Source: Ktedonospora formicarum (GTDB taxonomy: Bacteria; Chloroflexota; Ktedonobacteria; Ktedonobacterales; Ktedonobacteraceae). Taken from it: DNA of 64,000 bases. The notes beneath the pieces are model-generated. The model had not been told where the DNA came from. It did not search any database and saw only the letters and a list, made by a program, of their open reading frames with translations. Position 1 is the first letter of the stretch. Every line of letters starts with the position of its first letter. Positions 8,042 through 16,234 of this stretch are shown in pieces. The position numbers were made by a program, and so were the translations under genes. Location of the stretch: assembly GCF_016587355.1 (NCBI RefSeq), contig NZ_BNJF01000012.1, forward strand, positions 24,089-88,088. The letters run 5' to 3'.

Positions 8042-9332
8042 GGCGCAATTCCTCCTCGTGAGCTGAGTGGACATCAAGAGATGCGCTCTCCTGAGCCTCT
8101 GGTTGCACCAATAATTGATTGCTCCAGGCATGCAAGAGGAGATAGACCTGGTCCTGATAGCGGAAGGAATCACCAGAAGCCAATGGGAATTGGCCATAGG
8201 GATAATCGAGCGCCCAGGTCTGGCGCGCTCCGCCTACATTGACGGTCCAGACAAAGGAACCTCTGCGCAAGAGACGCCCTGGCTGATCAAGGCGCAGGTC
8301 ACGAATTTTCTCCTCAACTGTGTTAGGCGACCACTGATGCTGGTCGGCGATCTGACATGCAGCCGCGCCAACATCCTGGCGCACGTCTGAGTTGAGGGCA
8401 TAGAATGCCTCGTCTAACTCTCGCAAACGGTCTTTCGTCCATAGAAACGGGTGCTCCGGCTCTGATTCGACACGTTCCGGAGCGCTCTCAATGAACCCCA
8501 CCTTCTTGATGCTGCGTGCCTTCCGTGGCTTACCTCGTCGAGCCTCGGTCCGCGTAGGATGCGAAGCGGTTTCTAGCGTCGCAGATTCCTGCTGGGGCTC
8601 CTCACGGGATGTCTTCTGCTCTTCCACTGGCTGCGCCTGGTTTGCCTGGCGTTCCGGTTCCGGCTGCGACCTTCCTCCATCTGGAAGCGCAGGGCCCTCT
8701 CCTGGCATGCCTCCTTCAGCAAGCTTATGAATTGCATCGATGGGCATACTGTCAGTGGCTTGCACGGGAGCCAGCCAGGCGATCTGCTTCCCTCGCTCTC
8801 GTAACCACTGCACAACAATAGCCGTCTCACAGCGCAACAGGGCAGCGATTGCGCGCACCTGAGCAGGTGCAACATTCGCGTCACACCGACCCAAAAGTTC
8901 TTCAGTAAATGGATCCAGCCGTGGGCGAGGAAGCGAGAGTTGGTAGAGCGACTGCTCCAGGGGCTCACGAAGTTGTGTTTGGATTGTTTGAAACAGGGAG
9001 CGCCAGTGCCGTAAGCGATCCCAAAGCAGCATATTCTCAGCGATCAACTGACCAGCGTCGAAAGGTTGGGGTTGGACCTGCTCCCCACCAAATGCCCTCC
9101 AGAGCGCGTGAGGGGTGCAAGCGATGACTCCTGGGTGACCGACAAAACGGATTGAGTCTGGCTCCTCGCTCGACACCTCGATGCTATAGGGCAACCCATC
9201 GATAAGGAGACCATCCGGTTGAAATTCGAGTCGCCGGAGCATATCACTACTATCGCGCAATTCCCAAACATAGTCATACATGTCCTGGCTAAGGATGGTT
9301 TCTTCCCAGGTGCGTATCTCTTGGCGCAACAT
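8034..9332 (-). CDS. Hypothetical protein with linker-rich middle
   Basis: 432 residues from ATG 9332 (AAAGGA about 11 nt upstream; an earlier in-frame start would overlap the membrane gene). The N-terminal ~200 residues are globular with an HTH-like stretch (VAPAQVRAIAALLRCETAIVVQWL). A Pro/Glu/Gln/Arg-rich linker follows, then a second globular region (LRELDEAFYALNSDVRQDVGAAACQIADQHQWSPNTVEEKIRDL) that also looks like an HTH. No recognised family. Possibly a DNA-binding regulator of this operon. Confidence 0.55.
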   Translation of the reverse strand: MLRQEIRTWEETILSQDMYDYVWELRDSSDMLRRLEFQPDGLLIDGLPYSIEVSSEEPDSIRFVGHPGVIACTPHALWRAFGGEQVQPQPFDAGQLIAENMLLWDRLRHWRSLFQTIQTQLREPLEQSLYQLSLPRPRLDPFTEELLGRCDANVAPAQVRAIAALLRCETAIVVQWLRERGKQIAWLAPVQATDSMPIDAIHKLAEGGMPGEGPALPDGGRSQPEPERQANQAQPVEEQKTSREEPQQESATLETASHPTRTEARRGKPRKARSIKKVGFIESAPERVESEPEHPFLWTKDRLRELDEAFYALNSDVRQDVGAAACQIADQHQWSPNTVEEKIRDLRLDQPGRLLRRGSFVWTVNVGGARQTWALDYPYGQFPLASGDSFRYQDQVYLLLHAWSNQLLVQPEAQESASLDVHSAHEEELRHD

Positions 9333-9337
9333 CGTCG

Positions 9338-9961
9338 TTATTGTCCTTTCCGAGTCGTGAGAGCGGATTTTTTTCGCGCCCGGACGCGAGGTACCCAGGG
9401 GCACCAGGGCAAGATCGCAATCCAGATGAGGACGATCATTGTCACCAGAGCACTATAGCCTGCCGGGACCACAATCCAGGCCATAAGGGTGCAAACTCCA
9501 CCAATACAGACATTCAACAGGAAATCGCTCGGCTGCTGCTCTAATAAGGAAGGGGAGAGAATGATCGTGACCCAGGATCCTGTCAGAGCTATGGCAAGGA
9601 TCGTCAAGACGACCATGCGCGTTATCCACGGTGTCCCTACCTGCTCAGCCACCAGGAGCAACAGGGAGTCAGCCGCCAAGATGCAGAACAGCGTGGTGAC
9701 GTGGAAGAGTATCACATCAAAGAGCCGAGGCGTCGTCTGCACATCCAGAGCAGCAAGGTAATCCATGAAACCCGGCTTGAAATGGTTGAAAAGCAACCAG
9801 CAGATACCCAAGCCCCAGGAGACAATCGTTGCCAGGAGCCGCTCGGGAAGGGCTGCGGCATCAGGCTGTACCCCTGGAAGCCAGACAATACCGGGTAACT
9901 GAACAAAGCACCAGAAGGCCACAACGGCAATGGCCCATCGGCGACGTGTACTTCTGGTCAT
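9338..9961 (-). CDS. Integral membrane protein
   Basis: 207 residues with about five hydrophobic spans (around 10-30, 45-60, 80-105, 117-137, 150-185) and a basic C-terminal tail (RVRARKKSALTTRKGQ) predicted cytoplasmic. It overlaps the upstream gene by 4 bp. No transporter signature is visible. Confidence 0.6.
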   Translation of the reverse strand: MTRSTRRRWAIAVVAFWCFVQLPGIVWLPGVQPDAAALPERLLATIVSWGLGICWLLFNHFKPGFMDYLAALDVQTTPRLFDVILFHVTTLFCILAADSLLLLVAEQVGTPWITRMVVLTILAIALTGSWVTIILSPSLLEQQPSDFLLNVCIGGVCTLMAWIVVPAGYSALVTMIVLIWIAILPWCPWVPRVRARKKSALTTRKGQ

Positions 9962-10401
9962 GATCGCGCCCCTCTTTTCTCCACCACGCTGAAGAGAAAT
10001 GCCTCACGAAAACTCGCATGCACTTCGCTCCATGTCGGGCGCTCCTCAAGCTGCTGATAACTCTTCGAGGCAACATACGTTCGCGCTGCCTGCTCAGCCA
10101 CCTTCAGACGCTGACGCATACTGGACTGATGCGACACTGCGACCCGCTTTGATCGTCGAGCCAGAGAAAAGAGATAGGCGGCTGCAGCGATCTGGGCATG
10201 CAACGCCACACTGGTATGTGTCTGCTTCTTGCGCACCTGTTGAAGCTGTATCTCAAATGTTCGTTTGGAGCGTTTAATCGCTTGCTGGGTAGCGCGCTGT
10301 TCATCTTGAATCATTCTCTCAATCAGAGGGCGTAGTTCCTCTGTTCGCTGCTGGTGTTGTCGCTGTTTCCATACCAGGAAGCGCCTTATCAGCGATAGCA
10401 T
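9958..10401 (-). CDS. Small helical protein, tandem paralogue A
   Basis: 147 residues starting MLSLIRRFLVWKQRQ after a GAAGGAGGG site (ATG 10401). Predicted almost entirely helical and Arg/Gln-rich, ending WSEVHASFREAFLFSVVEKR. Its first and last ~20 residues resemble those of the next gene upstream (MLRFFTRFQLWKQRRQ and FQAAFIYALIEERE), pointing to a tandem duplication. No known domain. Confidence 0.55.
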   Translation of the reverse strand: MLSLIRRFLVWKQRQHQQRTEELRPLIERMIQDEQRATQQAIKRSKRTFEIQLQQVRKKQTHTSVALHAQIAAAAYLFSLARRSKRVAVSHQSSMRQRLKVAEQAARTYVASKSYQQLEERPTWSEVHASFREAFLFSVVEKRGARS

Positions 10402-10766
10402 GACTTCCCTCCTTCTCTCTCCTCGATCAGGGCATAGATAAATGCGGCCTGGAAGAGTGCTTGAACCTTTTTCGTCCCAAGCCGCTCTATGACTTGTGGA
10501 AAATGATCTGCAAATTCTTGCTCTTCCCGGCTTGCCTTCTCGCGAAACTCGCTCGTCTGCTGCCACTGTGACTGAGCAGCACAACCAGGTGGGAAGAGCG
10601 GCAACAGAACTAATGCAACTTTGTAGGCGTACTCCGTTACTCCATGCTCCAATTCTTTGGTCAATGCCTGCTCGGTCTGCTCCAGTAGCTTTTGCCAGAT
10701 TTTTTCTCTTTGTCGTGCTTGCCGACGCTGCTTCCAAAGCTGGAAGCGTGTGAAAAAGCGAAGCAT
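10389..10766 (-). CDS. Small helical protein, tandem paralogue B
   Basis: 125 residues from ATG 10766 (GGAGGGGG upstream). Opening MLRFFTRFQLWKQRRQARQ and closing VQALFQAAFIYALIEEREGG match the layout of its downstream neighbour, with which it overlaps by 13 bp. Helical, charged, no catalytic motif. Likely interacts with the membrane or with its paralogues. Confidence 0.55.
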   Translation of the reverse strand: MLRFFTRFQLWKQRRQARQREKIWQKLLEQTEQALTKELEHGVTEYAYKVALVLLPLFPPGCAAQSQWQQTSEFREKASREEQEFADHFPQVIERLGTKKVQALFQAAFIYALIEEREGGKSCYR

Positions 10767-10772
10767 GGTAGT

Positions 10773-11147
10773 CTACCCCCTCCCTTTCCTTGGCAAGATG
10801 GCGCGAAACTCGCGCTTGAAGATCTCCTCAATGCGTTGCATCCCAACCACCTGAAGGACTTCGCGCTGCCGCGGAGTCCCATAGCGCAGCGTATGGGCGT
10901 AATCCTGGGCCGCCAGACGTGCCTGCTGCTGCACACGGGGCAAGGATGGGCCAAGCCTGTCATGGGCAAGTCCCTGACGGCAAGCTTCAGCGGCGCGACG
11001 AGCCTTTGGCACAACGCTACCCTGCTCTAGTTGGTCCCGATGCTCGTTCTGAAAAAACTGTTCGAGTTCAGCGCGAGCCTCTCGCTCCAAACGAGGATAT
11101 TGACTGCGCTCCCAGGCCGTGCGTAGCACATTCTTGATCCAGATCAT
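10773..11147 (-). CDS. Small helical protein, possible third paralogue
   Basis: About 124 residues from ATG 11147, which overlaps the NUDIX stop codon as ATGA. It opens with an amphipathic MIWIKNVLRTAWERSQ and ends QRIEEIFKREFRAILPRKGRG, the same design as the two following genes although less similar. Helical throughout. Unknown function. Confidence 0.5.
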   Translation of the reverse strand: MIWIKNVLRTAWERSQYPRLEREARAELEQFFQNEHRDQLEQGSVVPKARRAAEACRQGLAHDRLGPSLPRVQQQARLAAQDYAHTLRYGTPRQREVLQVVGMQRIEEIFKREFRAILPRKGRG

Positions 11148-11623
11148 TGCCACCACCTCACAAGATCTTGCAGGTCGGCGGCGTGCCGCAACGGAAACTG
11201 TTCGAGGACATGGGCAATGATCTGCTGATGATCAAATGCCAGGGGCGGCAAATGCTGAACGGCATGCCAGGTTGCAGCCGCAGCGTCATCTCCTGCCTGC
11301 GTCATCTCTTCGGAGCGCTCTCGGCTGATCAGGCCAAGATAACTCACGCTCACATAGCGCCCCCGCGGATCACGACTTGGCGTGCTAAACACATGGATCT
11401 GTTCCAATGAGATTCCTGTGATCCCTGTTTCCTCCGCAAGCTCGCGAGACGCGGCCTCGTCAACGGATTCTCCCTCGTTCACTTTCCCGCCGGGAAGCGC
11501 GTACATCCCGGCAAATGGGGGTCGGCCGCGCTGAATGAGAAGAATCTCACAACCTTGCTCTCCGGGGCGCAAAAGCACCATGTCTGCGGTCAATATGACC
11601 TGTGCTGGGGTTGGTTTCTGCAT
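11144..11623 (-). CDS. NUDIX hydrolase
   Basis: 159 residues from ATG 11623 (AAAGGA 9 nt upstream). The Nudix box GX5EX7REUXEEXGU is complete at about residues 46-68 (GKVNEGES..REL.EETGI), so divalent-metal-dependent hydrolysis of a nucleoside diphosphate derivative is expected. PPFAGMYALPGG precedes the box as in MutT/ADP-ribose pyrophosphatase-like members. Substrate unknown. Confidence 0.85.
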   Translation of the reverse strand: MQKPTPAQVILTADMVLLRPGEQGCEILLIQRGRPPFAGMYALPGGKVNEGESVDEAASRELAEETGITGISLEQIHVFSTPSRDPRGRYVSVSYLGLISRERSEEMTQAGDDAAAATWHAVQHLPPLAFDHQQIIAHVLEQFPLRHAADLQDLVRWWQ

Positions 11624-11667
11624 CCATTTGATCCTTTCTGGGCAACCTCTCGGCTGCCCATCTGCTG

Positions 11668-11892
11668 TCAACGTCCTGGCTGACTGAGATACTGTTGCAG
11701 ATCGCCGACGACCTCCTGGGCGAAACGGCGGGTAAACTGCTGCCGTTGCTGCGCTTCCTGGCGGGCTTCCTCATCATCGTTGGTTGCCTCATCCAGCGAT
11801 GACGCAGAAGGGAGTCCCTGGAGCTGGGCATGCAGCTGCGAGAGTTTGCGCATCAGATCCTGTACAGATCCAGATACAACTGACTGTTTCAT
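11668..11892 (-). CDS. Small coiled-coil protein (74 aa)
   Basis: 74 residues, helical and Gln/Glu-rich (QEAQQRQQFTRRFAQEVVGDLQQYL). AAGGAGAT lies just upstream of ATG 11892, which overlaps the HNH gene end as ATGA. Unknown function. Confidence 0.5.
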   Translation of the reverse strand: MKQSVVSGSVQDLMRKLSQLHAQLQGLPSASSLDEATNDDEEARQEAQQRQQFTRRFAQEVVGDLQQYLSQPGR

Positions 11893-12350
11893 GACTGATC
11901 TCCTTGGTGTTGGCGTAAGTGATAGATGGCGTCAGCGACGGCATTGATCGCCGAGGTGGCATGGCCGGCAAGATCGTCAACCTGCCAGGCATACCCTCTC
12001 TCGGTCTCCTGGATCTGGAGACCAGCAACCCCCATAGCCTTGATCAGGCGATCCGTGGTCGTGAGGCGATATCCTCGCCGACGGGATGTTTTACGTGTCT
12101 GCGCTTCCGCCTGCCGGTCCATGCGCATATGGCAAGATGGGCAGAGAGCGCGAAGATTGCTCAGGCGGCGATCTCGGGGAGAATCCCCAAGATGCGCGGC
12201 ATGCAGGTAGAGGATGTAGCGGCGACCGGTGTGCCGACTGGTCGCGAGGGTGCCATCCGTCACCCTACATATTTCGCAAGAACTATGTGCTCGCTCGATC
12301 ACGGCTGCGCGGATCTCGGGCCAGTTTCGCGGATAGAGCTTTCTATCCAT
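11889..12350 (-). CDS. HNH endonuclease-like protein
   Basis: 153 residues from ATG 12350 (GGGGAG upstream). It carries the HNH layout: CEIC near residue 25-28, the catalytic region around H50/H53 (LHAAHLGD), N65 (LSNLRALC) and CPSCHMRMD, giving two zinc CxxC knuckles and an H-N-H triad. It is a probable metal-dependent nuclease; such genes are common in mobile elements. The C-terminal half (TTTDRLIKAMGVAGLQIQET) is unassigned. Overlaps its neighbours on both sides. Confidence 0.75.
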   Translation of the reverse strand: MDRKLYPRNWPEIRAAVIERAHSSCEICRVTDGTLATSRHTGRRYILYLHAAHLGDSPRDRRLSNLRALCPSCHMRMDRQAEAQTRKTSRRRGYRLTTTDRLIKAMGVAGLQIQETERGYAWQVDDLAGHATSAINAVADAIYHLRQHQGDQS

Positions 12351-12564
12351 GCCACTCCCCTTTCTCGAACCGCTCAGCCTGATGCAGTCGTCGTAAGAGC
12401 AGGTGGATCCGCCGATCCAGGCGCTGGAGCTGCCAGTCCACCCGTGTTTTGCCCCGAAGGGTATGGCTCCTGCGTGCGCCTCGACGGGCACGCTTGAGAA
12501 TGCGTTTGTATCGCGTCAATTGCGCCAGAATAATGCGAAAATTTCTAGATGTGGAATTTATCAT
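12343..12564 (-). CDS. Small highly basic protein (73 aa)
   Basis: 73 residues, more than a quarter Arg/Lys (RYKRILKRARRGARRSH), predicted helical; probably nucleic-acid binding. The start overlaps the upstream stop (AAATGATA) so translation is likely coupled; no independent ribosome binding site is evident. Confidence 0.5.
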   Translation of the reverse strand: MINSTSRNFRIILAQLTRYKRILKRARRGARRSHTLRGKTRVDWQLQRLDRRIHLLLRRLHQAERFEKGEWHG

Positions 12565-12884
12565 TTAAGCATGGCCTCTCTAGGTGTGCTGGCCTCAATC
12601 GGCGGCGCGAGAGATCGCTGGCGCTCATACTCAGCCAGGGCAACGGCCGCCAGGTCCACGCGAGTCTCTCGCTCGTCGGCACGCCAGTCTCGTGTGGTAT
12701 GAGTCCGGCTCAGGGCTGGCACGACCGACCAGCGGAGGCGATAATAGCACCTCCAGATCCATCCCCTCCGGCGAGGCAGCTGCCTCACCAGAGAGAAAAG
12801 CACGACCAACAGCGCAGCAATGAGCAGTAGCGAAAAGAGCGCCCATAGCAACAAGAGCTGGCAGAGGATGGCAGTGCAGTTCAT
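12561..12884 (-). CDS. Single-pass membrane protein (107 aa)
   Basis: One long hydrophobic segment near the N-terminus (about residues 7-33, LLLLWALFSLLLIAALLVVLF), then a strongly basic cytosolic domain. ATGA overlap with the previous gene. Unknown role. Confidence 0.55.
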   Translation of the reverse strand: MNCTAILCQLLLLWALFSLLLIAALLVVLFSLVRQLPRRRGWIWRCYYRLRWSVVPALSRTHTTRDWRADERETRVDLAAVALAEYERQRSLAPPIEASTPREAMLK

Positions 12885-13144
12885 GCAACACCTTCTTCCC
12901 GTAGAGCCCTACGCGCTCGGCGCGCCTGCATCTGGGCTTGGAGCTGCAATCCCACCTGCGCCTGGATAATCTCCTCCAGCGATGCCTCAATGCCATAGCG
13001 CTCTTGCATGGCCTGGATGAGTGAGGCGACATCCGAAAGGGTAACGGCACGGACCTGCTGGCTCGCCGACCCGGTTGCGGTGCTCATCAGGAGCTGGACC
13101 TGCTGGAGCTCCTGCATGGTACTGGTGGGAAGGAGGGTCATCAT
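12881..13144 (-). CDS. Small soluble helical protein (87 aa)
   Basis: 87 residues; helical, Gln-rich, ending in an amphipathic basic helix (LQLQAQMQARRARRALREEG). Overlaps both neighbours by 4 bp (ATGA). No family recognised. Confidence 0.5.
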   Translation of the reverse strand: MMTLLPTSTMQELQQVQLLMSTATGSASQQVRAVTLSDVASLIQAMQERYGIEASLEEIIQAQVGLQLQAQMQARRARRALREEGVA

Positions 13145-13773
13145 GCCACCACCTTTCCGCTGCGCCAGGTCTCCACCGTCCGAATCACAATCTGGATATA
13201 GCCATCAGGATCATTGCTATCTGCTTTGGGAGCATACACCTGGATAATCTGCTCGATGGTGGTGCAGTTATGGCCGACAATCCCCTGGGTGACCCGGCCC
13301 TCCACATAGCCATACCGAATCAAGCGATACCAACGCTCCATTCCCTCTGCCCAGGACCCCATGCGAGCAAACCCCTGATCGCAGGCAAGCCCCTCCATAC
13401 AGCGAATATTGCCAGGATTAAGCGTCTCCTGAGCAAGTGGGCTCTTGCCAAGGGCACTTTCATGGAGCCAGATCGCCAGCGCGTAGTCAGAGGAGATCGT
13501 ATATTTGCGCCCGAGGTCATAGACCAGTTGCCCCTGACCCGCAAGTGGAGACCCATACGCCGCCAGGATCGCGTTCAGCTGCAGAACCGTTAGCTGTGGA
13601 TCACCCACAATGCTGTGCTGCCGAGATTGATTGGCAGGCTCATCATGGCGTTGAGATCCCTGAGCGCTTGTCGTGGGAACCGGGCGAGCAAAAGTCAGCG
13701 CGCCACTTGCGACGACCAGCCAGGCAACAACAATCAGGATCCCAATGAGGCAGTAGCGGAATGTATTGCTCAT
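13141..13773 (-). CDS. Membrane-anchored glucosaminidase/lysozyme-like hydrolase
   Basis: 210 residues from ATG 13773 (AAGGAGG upstream). A signal anchor at about residues 8-28 is followed by an extracytoplasmic domain resembling the LytD/mannosyl-glycoprotein endo-beta-N-acetylglucosaminidase fold: SDYALAIWLHESALGKSP with E105 as candidate catalytic acid, NPGNIRC and GFARMGSWAEGMERWYRLI. Such enzymes cut the glycan backbone of peptidoglycan. It is coupled (ATGA) to a C39-like peptidase gene; exported wall hydrolases are typical of conjugation, secretion or sporulation machines. Confidence 0.7.
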   Translation of the reverse strand: MSNTFRYCLIGILIVVAWLVVASGALTFARPVPTTSAQGSQRHDEPANQSRQHSIVGDPQLTVLQLNAILAAYGSPLAGQGQLVYDLGRKYTISSDYALAIWLHESALGKSPLAQETLNPGNIRCMEGLACDQGFARMGSWAEGMERWYRLIRYGYVEGRVTQGIVGHNCTTIEQIIQVYAPKADSNDPDGYIQIVIRTVETWRSGKVVA

Positions 13774-14450
13774 TGCTGGCCTCCTTCTGCGGGGGTGAGG
13801 ACGACCGCAAAGCCGCGCCAGTAGTTTGTAAAAGCGGCAGTACTGAGGGAATACCAATTCCGACTGGATGAATCGATAAGCTGGACTTGCTGCGCATCGC
13901 CACCAGTAACGACGAGGAGATGTCCACCCGCTAATGTCTCAGGAGGGAATCCTACAATCACCGGGAGCCCTTTGTTCGCGACCTCCACCAGGCCAGCGAC
14001 GGAGGTGTGTAACCAGGTAGTCTTCAGGTGGAATTTCGCGACCGTCCGGTCGATGCCAGCCGGTTCGAGCAGGCCCAGTTCTGGCGTAATGGCATGGACC
14101 GCAACCTCTTGGGCGAGGATATCCGTGATACGATAGCGCTGCTCACTGCCCCTGGCAGCATTGAAGGCGTTGATGACTTCGGTCATGGCTGCCGTTGAGC
14201 AGGCCGAGTACGCCCAGGTGTCATATTCTTGCTGGGACGCATACTGCGCACGAGCGAGCTGATCGATGCGCTCAATCACGCGCGACACCTGGTGCGTCGT
14301 TGGCATCTGCTTCGTGGTCAATGATTTTGATGAGCCGTTGCCCGCGGCTCTGGCGGACGAGGATGACGGCTTGGCCTGGCTCAGATTATAGGTACCAATA
14401 GCGCCAAGCACGAGAAGGAGCAAAACCGCGTAAAGCATGATTTTTTTCAC
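13770..14450 (-). CDS. Secreted C39-like cysteine peptidase
   Basis: 226 residues. GTG start at 14450, chosen for the GGGGAGGTC site 6 nt upstream. N-terminal signal anchor (residues 4-20), Ser-rich linker, then a papain-like C39 domain: Cys84 in YSACSTAAMTEV, His177 in AGGHLLVVTG and Asp193 in QLIDSSSRNWY form a plausible triad. It probably acts outside the membrane on peptide or peptidoglycan cross-links, alongside the downstream glucosaminidase-like protein. Confidence 0.7.
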   Translation of the reverse strand: MKKIMLYAVLLLLVLGAIGTYNLSQAKPSSSSARAAGNGSSKSLTTKQMPTTHQVSRVIERIDQLARAQYASQQEYDTWAYSACSTAAMTEVINAFNAARGSEQRYRITDILAQEVAVHAITPELGLLEPAGIDRTVAKFHLKTTWLHTSVAGLVEVANKGLPVIVGFPPETLAGGHLLVVTGGDAQQVQLIDSSSRNWYSLSTAAFTNYWRGFAVVLTPAEGGQQ

Positions 14451-14468
14451 AAAAGACCTCCCCAGCGC

Positions 14469-14510
14469 GAGGTCTGTGTGTTATACTAGGTAGATACACA
14501 CGCAGACCTC
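14469..14510. repeat. Inverted repeat GAGGTCTG...CAGACCTC
   Basis: Arms of 8 perfectly matched bases extended by an imperfect GTGT/ACAC section, just upstream of the C39-like gene. Could be a leader hairpin, operator or weak terminator; a TAGTATAAC sequence within it could serve as a minus-strand -10. Confidence 0.4.
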
Positions 14511-14622
14511 TGCGGCAGATGGCGCGCTTTCCTGCTTGTCAAGTTTCCGAGGCTTTGGTGGCAGGGATCGCGCTTTCCTGTGCTCTCAACAGACCGGACA
14601 CCAGGGTTCTCACCTACAAGAG

Positions 14623-14820
14623 CTACATGCAATACTGGATGAAACAGTGGGAACAATACGTCTGACGACTTCCAAGCCGATCCACTTTGGCACACTTTCC
14701 GCATAACTTCGCGCCACATTTGCAGCAGGTATGAACTGCATGATTGCGACCGCCGCAGTTAAAAAGACCCGTACTCTCGCACTTGTCTCCCTGGCGCTGC
14801 TTGCTTCCAAACAAGCTCAT
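14623..14820 (-). CDS. Cysteine-rich small protein (65 aa)
   Basis: 65 residues from ATG 14820 with AGGAGG upstream. Contains CCKCGAKLCGKCAKVD and YCSHCFIQYCM, enough CxxC pairs for two zinc sites, similar to B-box/treble-clef knuckles. Unknown partner; one of several small zinc proteins in this operon. Confidence 0.6.
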   Translation of the reverse strand: MSLFGSKQRQGDKCESTGLFNCGGRNHAVHTCCKCGAKLCGKCAKVDRLGSRQTYCSHCFIQYCM

Positions 14821-14841
14821 GGACGAGACCTCCTTTTGCCG

Positions 14842-15456
14842 CTAGGATGCCTGGCGGCCCACAACGGAGGCAGGTTGCGCTTGAAACTTCTTCGCGCAGG
14901 CCGTACACAACTTGCCAGCGACACGAGATCGTCCATGGTTGTAGCGATACTCGCGCACGTGCGTCATCTTCTGACAGGCTCCGCATGCACCAGTCCCTTT
15001 GCGGCGACCAAAGCGGACGATGAGGCTCAAGACCAGGCCCGAGATACTAACGACTGCTCCGACTCCAAGCTGCGCCTGCCACGCAATCCCTGCCTGTGTG
15101 GTTTCGGCAACGGGGGACGCGGGAGCGGGCTGAGAGGCGAGAGGAGCCTCCTGCTGATGCTGCTGGCGGACAGCAAGCGTGGTGGGGAGGTGCTGCGCGG
15201 GCGTGTCCTGTCCTGTCTTACTGACAGGCGTATGTATTATCGTTTCTGGCTGCGCATGAGCTGTTCTGGACGTGCCCATGAGGTGTGCCAGGAAAGGCCA
15301 CTGCCAGACCACGAGGACCACAAGCACAATACCAAGGCCAACCAGGAGGAAACTCCGCGGGCTAACACTCTTGAACACGAATGGTGAGAGAAGCAGAAGC
15401 AGAATCGCCACGCCTCCGGCGACGAGGGGGTTGAGAGTAAGAAGTTGATTCATCAT
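14842..15456 (-). CDS. Membrane protein with zinc-ribbon tail
   Basis: 204 residues from ATG 15456. Two N-terminal membrane helices (about 12-28 and 32-52), a Pro/Ala/Gln-rich external linker, a third helix (about 127-147) and a cytosolic tail with CGACQKMT...GKLCTACAKKF, a CxxC-x18-CxxC ribbon. Adjacent to a cysteine-rich small protein; possibly a membrane scaffold. Confidence 0.55.
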   Translation of the reverse strand: MMNQLLTLNPLVAGGVAILLLLLSPFVFKSVSPRSFLLVGLGIVLVVLVVWQWPFLAHLMGTSRTAHAQPETIIHTPVSKTGQDTPAQHLPTTLAVRQQHQQEAPLASQPAPASPVAETTQAGIAWQAQLGVGAVVSISGLVLSLIVRFGRRKGTGACGACQKMTHVREYRYNHGRSRVAGKLCTACAKKFQAQPASVVGRQAS

Positions 15457-15479
15457 TGGGATCCCTAGAGGCCCTTTCT

Positions 15480-15508
15480 GAGTCTCCCCAGAAGGTGTGG
15501 GGAGACTC
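15480..15508. terminator. Strong hairpin GAGTCTCCCCA/TGGGGAGACTC
   Basis: Perfect 11-bp GC-rich stem, 7-nt loop, 24 bp upstream of a minus-strand start. No T-run on the minus strand, so it may act as an attenuator or mRNA processing hairpin inside the operon. Confidence 0.45.
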
Positions 15509-15540
15509 CTTTCTGAACGGAAACACAACACGCGATGTAT

Positions 15541-15684
15541 CTAGAGCACATGCATTGCATAGTGTAGAATGATCCAGGCCAGCATACCCACACCAAAAAC
15601 GATGGCTGCGAACCCAAGAAACTGCATCCCATCAACTGGTGGTCGCCGACGATAGGTGCGACGATATGGAGTACGTGTGGTCAT
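15541..15684 (-). CDS. Small membrane protein (47 aa)
   Basis: Start at ATG 15684, AAGGAT upstream. A basic N-terminus (RTPYRRTYRRRPP) precedes one membrane helix (FLGFAAIVFGVGMLAWIIL). Topology: cytoplasmic N-terminus by the positive-inside rule. Unknown role. Confidence 0.5.
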   Translation of the reverse strand: MTTRTPYRRTYRRRPPVDGMQFLGFAAIVFGVGMLAWIILHYAMHVL

Positions 15685-15703
15685 ACGATTGCTATCCTTC
15701 CTG

Positions 15704-16198
15704 CTACACGGCGACAGGGTGGCCTTGCTTATGTGCCGCGAGCTGCGCTTTCCGTCGCAGGTAGCGGTAATAGGCCGCGGGAGACTCCTCACGAATCTGC
15801 TCCAGGATCTGGTACGCCTCGCCATGTCCGGCGAGGAGGGCTCCGGTGAAGACCTGCGCCCATGCTCGACCACCCCGTTGCTCAAAATCAAACCAACTTG
15901 GAGGGGTAAACGCGTCGTACTCGCGCCCAGAGGGAGAGCTGAGTTCCAGCACGCGCTTGCTCACAATGCTGTCATGTCGGTAGCAGATCACGAGATCAAC
16001 CTGCTCCGCCAATGGATGCAAATCGACCCGATGCTCCCAGTACTCACGCGTATATCCCTCGATGACTGCCGTATACAGCTTGCCTTTGATCTGGACCTCG
16101 TAGACATATCTGCTTCGTGCCGCGACTACTGTCGACTGCAATGCATACAGCTGTCGGCGGAAGAGATCAAGCGTATTATCGCGAGTCCAGACCTTCAT
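15704..16198 (-). CDS. Hypothetical protein (164 aa)
   Basis: AAGGAGGT directly precedes ATG 16198. Mixed alpha/beta, with predicted strands YVYEVQIKGKLYTAVIEGY and VDLVICYRHDSIVSKRV and a helical basic C-terminus. No known family. Lies between the four-helix membrane protein and small membrane proteins. Confidence 0.55.
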   Translation of the reverse strand: MKVWTRDNTLDLFRRQLYALQSTVVAARSRYVYEVQIKGKLYTAVIEGYTREYWEHRVDLHPLAEQVDLVICYRHDSIVSKRVLELSSPSGREYDAFTPPSWFDFEQRGGRAWAQVFTGALLAGHGEAYQILEQIREESPAAYYRYLRRKAQLAAHKQGHPVAV

Positions 16199-16234
16199 AG
16201 CGCTACCTCCTTCTAAGATTCACTGCGCGACCGA

